The notes under the pieces were generated by a model, which worked only from the letters and a program-made list of their open reading frames with translations, was not told where the DNA came from and did not search any database. From NCBI RefSeq assembly GCF_048771995.1, contig NC_133063.1:21453063-21517062 (forward strand): a stretch of DNA of 64,000 nucleotides, in the 5' to 3' direction. Every line of letters starts with the position of its first letter. Positions within the stretch are counted from its first letter, which is position 1. Below, in pieces: positions 27,574 through 37,800 of the stretch. A program made the translations under genes and the position numbers. Source of the stretch: Taeniopygia guttata. Lineage: Eukaryota; Chordata; Aves; Passeriformes; Estrildidae.

Positions 27574-29627
27574 TGCCATCTCCTGCACGTTCCCATCGCT
27601 GTCACCACCAGCCCGTGGCTGACAGATCTGTGGATAGATCTGCTGACAAATCCAGGGAGAGAAGGTAATACTGATTTGCAGCAACCAGTTATAATTTTTT
27701 TCTCAAAATTAAGTTTGTCTGACAAGTAGGTAGACAAAAAGTTTGATGACATTATATGTTGTATATGAAAAAAAGTGAGATTCACATCTTTCACTTTATA
27801 TGTCTGTGCTTTATTGTCAAAGTTGTACTTCCACTTTCCCCACAAGGTTTTCAGGGGAAGCTTAAGATGGTATTTTTAATTTACTGAAAGTTTGAATGAT
27901 TGGGCTGCAATTAAGGAGTAAATTAAATTGTGCCCTTGCAGTCAAAGCTAGTGCATGATCTTCAGAAAAAAGAAAAAAAAAATTTAAAATATCAGCACTT
28001 GCAGGCTAAAGAAGGTACATAAAAACAACAAAACAAAGAGAGACTTATTTGTTTGTTTTAATTGGAGCCATTTCCTCAGACTGCTGATATTGAGGCAGAA
28101 ACTAGCGGCATTTTGTCTTTGATGTAGAAACAATTGGCTGTACTTTTGAGTTAGACAGCTTTTTTCCTGGAAAACTGCTGCAGGATATTTGGCTTGAACA
28201 GGTGGCAAAACACCACATGGAATATGCATGCTCTGCCTGGTCTTATTTTCAGAAAATCTTCTATTTTTTCATTTTTTAAATAAGGATTTTAGTTTATTCT
28301 CCTAATGCTTTTAAAGCAACAGCTTTTATTCTCCACAAGACTTGGGCATCTTTTGTGACTGTTTTACAAAAATACTTGAAACAGAATTAATTATCAAATG
28401 AGGATGATTTAAGAGTTAATGTCAACCCCTCTGTGGCAGTGAAGTTTCTGTCCATTAAAGAAAAGTGAAATGTATTTGTCTCAGAGGAAAAGACAAAATA
28501 CTGATCAACCTTTGATTTATGGCAATTGATCTTTTACAACACAACAACCTAAAAAGGCTTCTGAGACATCCTCCACACACCCGTTTTCCAGGGCTCAAAA
28601 CAGATGATAAATAGGTGACTGAAAATCCTTTAATAGTTGAAAAAAATTAAGACCAAAAAGACCACTAGCATGTTTACAAAATAAAAATTCCAGTCACATG
28701 TGGAGATCACGGTGAATGTGACAAGAACGCTCATTGCAAAATGCAACTATATTCATTCTTGATTCAGAATACAATTTAAAAAACCTTTTTAAGTTGTTAT
28801 ATCATACAAAAATCAAATGAAAACCCCCAACTGCCATGATAATGATTGAATATTGATTGAATGTGGGAATATTTGAGTAACAATATTTGAAATGTGCCAG
28901 CTGAGTTTTGTCTCCCAGCGCTCCCAGGGCTTCCAGTGCCCAGAAGAACTGCTGGCCCCTCACCTTAACCTCCTCCCCCACCCTGGGGGACCCCAAAACC
29001 CCCACACACACCTGGAGCACATCAACCCCCAGTTCCATACCCCTCTCCCAGCTCGTCCTGTCCCCAAGATCTTCTCCCTCTCTAAGTCACACCAAAAGAA
29101 TTCAAACCCCTCCCACCACACTGAGGCACCCCACTCCCCCAGACAAGCTTCAGTCCCATGACACCCTCCTTGAAAATTACCTGCATACCAACTTTTCCCA
29201 CAAAAATGCATTCACTACTCAAAAAAGGCCAGATTTTGAGGGGGAAAAAATGACAAAATAAAAAGTTAAAAACCCCTGTGCTTATTTTTGGAGCTTTTAT
29301 TTCAGAAGAATTCCAAGGGCTTTTTGCTGTCTCGAAGTTGTTGCGAAAATACTTGAGAATTCTGCAAGGTCCTCCTGTATTTCTGTGAACTTTGTATCCC
29401 ACTGCCAAGGTTTTGTTGTTATTTTTGAGGTAAGAATTCAGAGATTTGGGGACTTCCCAAAGCAGGGTGGGAAACACTGGATATCCTGTTCCCATGGAGG
29501 TAAAGAGAAGGAATTTGGAGTCCCCACCCCACAGTCTGGGGTGAAGAATCCAAGTGGGAATGGGGCAGAAACAGGAAAAAGAGATGGGGAGGGAGAGAGG
29601 AGCAATTCAGCATGGAGGGGCGAGACT
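27574..29627. other. Gene-free stretch with a GC-rich patch at 28.9-29.16 kb
   Basis: The first 1.3 kb are AT-rich with no signal. From about 28,905 to 29,160 the plus strand becomes C-rich (many CCC and CCCCA runs) and is open in more than one frame. None of the translations resembles a known protein, and no splice-site pair frames it. It marks the point where the repeat-rich core begins. It could be a diverged C-rich minisatellite or an unrecognised exon, and I favour the first. Confidence 0.5.
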
Positions 29628-29650
29628 GGGGGTGGGGGGGGGAGAGGGGG
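29628..29650 (+). repeat. G-rich tract with G-quadruplex potential
   Basis: Several G runs of four to ten bases lie in about 23 bases, interrupted by single T or AGA. The spacing satisfies the usual four-run quadruplex pattern. Its role, if any, is unknown. Confidence 0.7.
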
Positions 29651-29689
29651 TAATTGTGGAGCACAGTGCTCCAAACACTGCGGTCACAA

Positions 29690-30720
29690 TGCCCTGAAAT
29701 TTGGGGTTGCAACATCTCAGATTTGGAGGTCATATTGCCCCATGCTTTTTGGTCTCATTGTCCCAGACTTTGGGGTCACACTGCCCTCCATTTTGGGGTC
29801 AAAACATTCCAAAATTGGGGGACAAAATGCACTATACTTAAGGGTCATCATATCCTACACTTTGGGGTTAAGCTGCCCCTCACGTGGGGGTTACAGTGTC
29901 CCATATTTATGGATAAAAGCATCCCCATTTGCTGTCACATTGTCCCACATTTTGGAGTCACATTGCCCCACTCTTTGGGGTTGCAATGACCTTTACTTGG
30001 AGGTCATAATGCCACACTCTTAAAGGCTATAGAGTCTCACACTTTTGGGGCAAAATACCATACATTTTGGGGTCAGAATGCCCCTTAGTTCAGGGTAACC
30101 CTATGTTTGGGTTAATGTGCCCCACCTTTAAAGGTTCAGTGCCACACATTCTTGGGTCACATTGTCCCACACTCTGCTGTCAAGAGACCTCACACTTGGC
30201 AGGTCGTATTGTGCCACATTTTCAGGTCACAATTCCCTTCATTTTGGGGTAAAAACACTTCACAATTGGGGAACACATTGCCCCACACGTCCATGTCACA
30301 GTGTTTTACTCTTTGGAGTCACAGTGATCTGGGTATAGGCATCACTTTGTCCCCGTCTTGTGGGTCTTGGTATCCTGCATTTCGGATGTACTACAGGATT
30401 TAGGGTCAAATTGCCCCCACAGTTTAGGGTCATAGCGTCTCACTCTTTGGAGTACCATTGCACCACACTTTGGGCTCAAACATACTACACTTAGGGGTCA
30501 CACCACATTTTTAGGTCACATGGCCCCACAATTTGCAGTCAAAACACCCCATGCTTGGGTTGTGATGTGCCACACTTAGAGGCCACAGTGCTACAAATTT
30601 AAGGGTCACAGTGTCTTGGAGTTTGAAGTCAGAATGCCATATACTTTGGGGCTGCAAAGCCCCGTAAGGGTCCCAGTGCCCTACACTTGTGGATCATGTT
30701 GACCCACATTTAAGGGTAAA
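29690..30720. repeat. Diverged 24-bp minisatellite, roughly 40 units
   Basis: A unit close to TTTGGGGTCACATTGCCCCACAC recurs about every 24 bases for 1 kb, with heavy substitution and small indels between units. Because 24 is a multiple of three, long plus-strand frames survive with an eight-residue period (CP-LWG and HFGVK-type blocks). These are a consequence of the repeat, not a gene. The array lies just beyond the 3' end of the FCGBP-like gene. Confidence 0.9.
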
Positions 30721-30810
30721 ATATTGCTACTCACTGAGATTATAACCACCCCAGTTTTCCAACTTAACAAACAACCTCAAATTCACACCCCAAAAAAGCC
30801 TTTAGAAGCG

Positions 30811-30816
30811 TTTATT
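30811..30816 (-). promoter_or_regulatory. Possible distal polyadenylation signal of the FCGBP-like gene
   Basis: AATAAA is read on the minus strand about 290 nt after a pyrimidine-rich acceptor-like site near 31.11 kb (CTTTCTCTTCCAG). If exon 11 is spliced instead of read through, a last exon from about 31,110 to 30,790 could carry a short C-terminal tail or 3' UTR ending here. Confidence 0.35.
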
Positions 30817-31129
30817 GACTGTTGCATAAACTCCAGCCCTTGGCAATATCATTTTTATATGGGAAAAAATACTGGGATTTGGATCTTTTTGAACTGAATT
30901 TGATATATTTCTAGGTTCCAGGGCATGGATGAGACATCAAGGCATTAGGATCCACACAGATTTAATCCATTTGAGAAAAATCCAGGAAAATGTCATGGAT
31001 TTTAAGGAAAATCCAGAATTTTCCCAAATTTGGGGGAATTTGAGGTGGATCCACCTATGGGATGGGATAGATAGGAGCATCAACTTCCTGACGGGTCTGC
31101 TGGGAGATATGGCTGGAAGAGAAAGAAAT

Positions 31130-31395
31130 ACATCGTTTTGGGCAGAAATGGGTCAGTTTTGGCAAAAATAGGGAAGTATTATGCAAAATGGATTATTAAT
31201 ATGCAAATAATGGGTCTTTTTGTGCAAAAGTGGGTCAGCATTATGCATAATGGCCTGACTTGGGGGAAAGTTGCTAATTTGGGGGGAAAAAAAGTGTATT
31301 TACTATGCAAAATGGCTTGTTGGGAAAAATATCTCATTATTGGGCGAAAAAATGCCCCTTATAATGCAAGATGGCTCATTTTTTGGCAAAGCAGC
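31130..31395. repeat. Diverged repeat with ATGCAAAATGG core
   Basis: Units of about 25-30 bases built on TTATGCAAAATGG and GGGCAAAAA blocks recur about nine times on the plus strand. The same core reappears at 31.96-32.04 kb in intron 10, on the other side of the last coding exon, so both sides of exon 11 carry the same repeat family. Confidence 0.75.
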
Positions 31396-31501
31396 TGCTT
31401 ACCCGGATCGTTCCCACAGGATCCTGCCTCAGTCGCTGCGGATGAAACCAAAGAAACTGGAAAACTCCTTCCAGGATCTGCCCAGCCCCTCCCCCACTGA
31501 C

Positions 31502-31507
31502 TTTATT
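31502..31507 (-). promoter_or_regulatory. Proximal polyadenylation signal of the FCGBP-like gene
   Basis: A canonical AATAAA is read on the minus strand about 70 nt beyond the read-through stop of exon 11, followed by a G/T-rich stretch (GTCAGTGGGGGAGGGG) of the kind that follows cleavage sites. It gives the simplest 3' end for the gene. Confidence 0.55.
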
Positions 31508-31575
31508 GCCAAATTTCTGAGTGGGAAAACATAATTTTCTTGGAGTTTGGGGTAAGTAAATTACTGAGGAATTAC

Positions 31576-31866
31576 TCACCATCCAGCAAAATCCCGGGAT
31601 TTCCACATGTCCACCACTTCTCCAACACTCTGGGCATCACGTCCATCTGGAAGCTTCAGGTCATCTCTGGGGTTTCCATTGAAATTCCCGCAGGGGGCAC
31701 AGAGACGGGAGGCCAGGTCTGAGGTCACGGTGATGGTTGCTTCCCCATTCCGAGTGATGGTGATGGACATCCCAGAGTGGTGGGTGATGGTGACATTCTC
31801 AGGGGATGATGCCACAAAGATGGAGTCAGAAATGGTGGTGGGGGGCCGGGTGAAGAGACCATTTAC
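31576..31866 (-). CDS. FCGBP-like exon 11: back half of VWD4 and proposed C-terminus
   Basis: It opens [13 protein letters not shown], carries the calcium-loop region as [14 protein letters not shown], and ends KSRDFAGW followed by TGA at 31,578-31,576, with AATAAA 70 nt on. The same point is also a good donor (GGATG, then GTGAGT). Splicing would replace the last Trp and either stop after two residues (33-nt exon near 31.43 kb) or add about 19 residues from an exon starting near 31.11 kb. The exact C-terminus is open. Confidence 0.85.
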   Translation of the reverse strand, partial: VNGLFTRPPTTISDSIFVASSPENVTITHHSGMSITITRNGEATITVTSDLASRLCAPCGNFNGNPRDDLKLPDGRDAQSVGEVVDMWKSRDFAGW

Positions 31867-34800
31867 CTGGGAAGATTACAGAAAATTATGAAAAACATGA
31901 TAGAAAACCAGTTTGTTCTTTGGCAAAGGGTTCTAGCTTGGCTAGAACCAAAATCACTCTTCTCTTTTTGCAAAAATGGCTCATTATTGGGCAAAATCGC
32001 TCCACATCAGACAAAGTAGCTCACTAGCAGGCAAAATCTAGAGAGATTTTTGCTGAAATCTCTCTAGATTGACCCAAATCACTCAAAGCTCCCTCACCTG
32101 CTCCACTCACCCACACCTCCATGTTGCCATTAACACTGATGACACCCTCACGGATGAAGACGATGGCAGCTGTGGCTGTGGGGACGTTCATATCACTACA
32201 GTCGCTGACCTCCATCACCACCTTGAACCAATCTGGTGCCTCCTCATCGCAGAGGGCTGACACCTTGTAGGTGCCACTGGCCAACAGGGACCCAGTGACA
32301 CCATCAAAGGTGGTCATTGTGGCTCCAGGCATGACCCGGCAGTGGCCTTCCCTCCTGGCACACACCTGTGCCCCATCACGGGTGATGCACACCTGGTCCT
32401 GGGGACACTGTGTGTCCCGGCACACCAGTCCCCGTGATGGGTGACAATGGCATTCCTTGGAGCAGTTGTTGAAGGTGACAGTCTCACCTGCCTGGAAGAG
32501 GAAATCTCACAGGTTAAGCACAATCTCACAAATTTTGAGGGAATTTCCTGAATTCCAAAGGGGGAACTCCTAGAGAGTGAGAAATTCAGGTGGATTTCGA
32601 GGACTTTGGACAGCTCAACCAATTAATGGTAACATTTTCCCTGCTAATCACAATTTTTTTCCATTGTTTGTCCTTTTTTCCCCATTAATTCTTCCTTTTG
32701 TCTCGTTAATTCATTCTTCCTGCCTGCTCCCTTGCCAACTGTCCTTTCCCCCACCCAACAATTGTCCTTTTTGCTGTTAATTGTCCTTTTTTTACCCCAA
32801 ACCCTCTGGAATTTTCTAGATGGAGCAGCTCAATGCCCAGCCTGATTCCCAGAAAACGAACCCTACCAGTCCCCAACCTCAGGTATCACCTGTCCTTGTC
32901 ACCTGACCTTGAGATAGCGTCCCCTGTGGAGGCAGCCACAGCGCTCGGGCGACACGCAGGTGTCCCCATCGAAGACGAACCCCTCGTCACACTGACACCC
33001 CTCAAAGCACCCCCAGCTGCAGCGGGTGGGGCCCACCAGGGCAGCACAGGTGAGGTCACAGGTGCGAGTGCAGAGCTCATAGTGACTGTTTGGTGGGCAG
33101 GATAGAGCTGGGGAAAAAGGGAAAAAAAAACAAAAAAAATTAATTGTTGGGACAATTCCAAATTGTGCAGGATTTTGGTCAAAACGTGAAGGTTTTCAGA
33201 AAAAAGGTTGTTTTGATTTGTTTTGTTTTGTTTTTAATTTGACAGAGTCTTTTCCAAATGGGAGACTTTTTCCTACTTTCAGCATTTCCATAAAAACTGG
33301 TGTTTTTTCAGTGTGATTTTTTTTTTTTTTTTTAAATTTGAGGGCATCCTTCCACAATGGTGTTATTTCTCCATCTTCGAATGTCTGCAGTAAAATGTTA
33401 TTAACTTTACCAAAATGGCCAGTTTTTTCAAAGATATTGGGTTTTTTCTTCAGGAAATTTGGGCTTTTTTTGCCAGAATTGGATTGGTTTTAGCAAAATT
33501 GGAAGTTTTTCTGCAAATTTTTTTTTTTTTCCAAACTGAAGTAGGTTTTTCCAAAATTAGAGGAAAGACGTTCAAAACTGGAGGGAATTTTTCAAAATTA
33601 GTTAACTTTTAAAAATGGTGAGCAATTTTTTGAGATTTTGAGGCCTTTCTCACAACTGAAAGATTTTAATCAAATTTGAGAGAGAACTTCAAAATTTTAA
33701 AATAATTTTTCCATGAAGGGAGGATGCATTTTTCAAAACAGAAGGGAATGTTTCTAAAATCTCAACAAATTCTTTCAAAAATATAAGGTTTTTTTTAAAT
33801 TTTATTTTTCTCACTTTTTACGATTTTTTTTTAATATTGGAGAATATTTTCTAAAACTTAAAGGAATTTTTTGCAAAATGTGAAGATTTCTTTGAAATGC
33901 AGGGGAATTTGTTCAAAATTTGAGGCAACATTTTCCAAAATAAGGAAAATTTTCCCCAGCTGGGGGAAATTCTTTCCAAAACCTGAGGGATTTTTTTTCT
34001 CCAAAATTTTAGTGTGGGTTTTTATTTTTTTTCTCCAGGACAAAATGTAGTTTTTGTGCTTTTGTGGAAAAAAGGACCTGAAGTGGCAAAATTCTTCCTG
34101 ACTTACGGCAGAACTCCTTTGTCCTCCATGCTCTGACCATAGCACCAGCGGCTTGGCAAGCAGTGGCATACGCCTGCAGTGAGTGGCACAAGGCAGCGCG
34201 GTCCCCACTGGCAGCACAGACGTCATGGACACAGTGGGTGAAATACTCCACGGGGCTCACATGTGGGTGGCACCCCTGGAATGGCCCTTCTGCATCATGT
34301 ATTATCCCACAGGATCCGTTCCTGCTGTACATCGCCTCTTTGGTGACATCACACCTGCTGCACACACCGCCATCGCAGCCATCACTGCATGCTCTGTCCT
34401 TCTCTGGAACCTTCCAGGAGGTAACAAATTCCTGGGTGGTTTCCGCCAGTGCCCCGCTGGGCAGCCGTAAGTCATCACTGGGGTCCCCGTCATAGTCACC
34501 ACCCAAGCCACACAGCCGGCCACGGTAGATGTCTGGGACAGTGATGAGGAGGAAGGTGGCTGTGTTGTAGAGGATGCGGATTCCTGCAGCAGTGTGAAGG
34601 ATGATGTTATTTCCTTCTTGACCAATGCGGAGGTTCTTGTCCTCTGTCACCAGTGGGAGGGTGTAGCGTTCCAGGTCCACCTGGAATGGGGATAGAGTGA
34701 CATGTACGACACTTCAGAGTAGAGTCACTAGACCCCACTCCACAGAGACAATGTAGCTGTGGAGGGAAACACCCACCCTCCTTATAATCATGGTGTCACC

Positions 34801-37800
34801 ATGGGAATCACTGGATCCTCTCCACAATTGACATTGTACCCATGGATGGACACCACCCTCCCCTTCATCTTCACCATATCACTGTGGAGATCTCCAGACT
34901 TACCGTCACCTCCCACCTCCGTCCCCGCTCCATGGTGATGGTATACCCATGGACGGATACCACCACCCTCTTCATCAGCACTGGATCTTTATGACTGCCT
35001 GCCTCATGCTCCACCAACACTGTAAAGTTGACCAACCGTCGTGCTGGTTCGCACACCCGCGCCAGGATGTAGGTGCAGGATCCCGGGATATTGAAGCTGC
35101 GTCCATCAAAGGTGACATAGTGGGGGTCTCCTGACACAACCAACCGGCCGTACCCAGTGGGGTGACATCCCAACATGCCATCTTCCACCCGACACTCCTC
35201 ATGGGCACCACAGAATGCTTCCTGGCAAGTCACTGTGCCATTGGCACCACAGCGGCAGCGTTCCCGGCATGAGGGGTGAAACTCGGTATCCTTCTGGTAG
35301 TAGCGACCTAGGTACTCACAGCCACACTCAGAATGGGGGACACAGTCGGAGCCACTGAGGACATAACCGGTGTTGCAGAAACAGCCCTCGGAGCAAGGAG
35401 ATGCAGGACAGGAGGTGGGAACAGAGGGAGTTTGGCAAGTGGGCTGGCAGGGGCTCCCACAGAGCTCATAGTGGGAGTGAGGGGGGCAGGAAAGAGCTAG
35501 AGAAAAAAAAGAAGGAAATAAAGAGTGAGGGGAATATCCAAAGGGAAGGGGAGTCACTCAAGGAAAAAAGGAGGGAAGGAGGGAAGGGAGAGGGAGGGAA
35601 GGGAGAGGGAGGGAAGGGAGAGGGAGGGAAGGGAGAGGGAGGGAAGGAAGGGTCCCATTTCCCCTCATACCACCCGCACTCACCGCAGAACTCCGCTGTC
35701 CTCCATGTCTCCACAGCCACCCCATGACTCTGGCATGTGGTGACATAGGCAGAGATACCCTGACACACAGTGTCGCGGTGTCCCTTGTAGTGACAGGCAT
35801 CGAAAGCACAGTCCTGCAGGAATGGCTCTGGGTTGATGACACTGTGACACTCCCGGAAGGGTCCTCCTGCTCGGGCAATCACCCCACAGTACCTGTCCCC
35901 ACGGTATGGCTGCACATTCAGCGCATCACACACCGGGCACTCTGCGCCACAACCAGCTGAGCACCCAGGGACATCCTCCACTTTCCAGCTGTCACCTAAC
36001 TGGGTCTCATGGGAGGCGCGATGGCCAGCTGGTGTGACAAAGTCATCATCAGGGTCACCATTGGCGTTGCCGCAGAGGCCACAGACAGCACCAGAGTAGG
36101 TGGTGGGGAGGATGACACGGGCATAGCTGTACCAGTCAAAGGTGACAGTGACACCGAAGTCAGTGGTGACAAAGCCATGAACGCCGCGGTAGAACACGGA
36201 AAAGTGGGGGTGGGTGAAGGGAAGGGACACAAAGGCACCATCCACCTGTAGGAAAAGGAGTGAGACAGAGAATGGAGAAAGGAGAAAAGAGGTTTGAAAT
36301 CATAGTTTGATAGTTTTATTTTATTTTTCTATTTTTATTTATATTACAATTTTATCTTAATGTATCTTATATTTTTAATTCTATTCTTTCTTTTTATATT
36401 TGTTTCTTCTCATTGACTTTAAACTGGATTTCATTTTTTATCTCTATGCTTTTTATTCTTATTTACTGGTTTTTTGTATTTGTATTTGAATTATTTTTAT
36501 ATTTTAATTCGGTTTTAATGTATTATATATTTAATGTAATTTGAGGTAAAAATTGGGGAAAAATAGGAATTTGGTAGAAAAACAGGGAACTTGCAACAAA
36601 AAGTTGGATTTAGAGGGGAAAGGAAGATTTGTTGGGAAATCAAGGCACAAAAAAGGGAAAGGACGGGAGGCAAAATGGAATTTCAGGGAAAACAAGTGAT
36701 TTGGGGGAACTATGAGGACTGAGAAAATCCTTTTTAGGGAAAGAGGTGATTTTGTGGGGAAAAAGTAGTATTTGAGAGATAAAAGGAGGATTTGAGTGAA
36801 ATGAAGGGTATTTGATCAGAAAAAGAGAAGAATTTGCAGACAAAGAGGCATTTTAGGGGAGGAAATTAAACTTTTTGGTGAAAAGGGGATTTTGAAGGGA
36901 AAAAGAAAAATTTTGAAGGCAAATTGGAGATTTTTTTGGGAAAATGCAAATTGGAGGAAAATGAAGAGCAATTTGGGGAAAAAGGAGGGAGTCCAAAGGT
37001 GAAAAGGGATACTTGGCAAAAAATTGTATTTGGGGAGATAAAGGGTATTTGAGGGATGAGAGGAGTATTTGGGTGAAAAAAAATGGGGAATCTGGGAAAA
37101 AAATGGAGAATTGAGAATTTGGCATTAAAAAAGGGTACTTTGGGGGGAAAAAGGAAGACTTTGGGGCAAAAAGGTAATTATAATGGAAAAAAAGGTGGGT
37201 ATGAGGTAATTTGGGGATGGAAGGGATTCCTTGAGGGGTTGCCCACCTTGACCTTGCGTGGGTGCTCCTGGCTCATGGTGATGACACTCCCATAGACCTC
37301 CAGGTTGACAGTCTTGGTGAAGGACACGGCACGGCTGCCACGGTGGTTGTTTTCCACAGTAACGTTGAAGGGGACCAGGGTAGGCTTGGGGGTGCAGAGG
37401 GCAGCAAACTGGTAAATGCAGGAGCCTTGAAAGTCAAACCTCACCCCGTCAAAGGTGGTGTAGTGTGGGTCACCTGTCCCAATGCAGGTGTAGTGCTTGT
37501 TGGGTATACACCTGGCGATGCCATTAACCATGATACACTTCTCATGGGATCTACATCCCCCCCTACAAGTCACTGTCCCTGAACCCTCACACCGGCACCG
37601 CTTCTGGCAGCTCCCATCTTCCCAAAATTCCTCGTGGAGCTTGTAGGAGCGATTGTTGTGGAAACAAGTAGAGATGGTGGTGCTGTGGTTGGTGGTTGCC
37701 TTGATATCTACAAGGGATTTAAGAGCCTGTGAGACATCATACAGGGATGGTCCTCAAGAAAGCCCCAGTGGAATTCTATGTGTTGTGGGCACCTGAAGTC

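Noticed and set aside
28802-29211. Minus-strand frames over the GC-rich patch, possibly a further downstream exon
   Set aside because: No VWD, C8 or TIL cysteine pattern and no splice sites in a usable phase.
29385-30023. A 212-residue plus-strand frame over the 24-bp repeats
   Set aside because: Frames are open because the unit is a multiple of three; there are no splice sites, no known domain and no start context.
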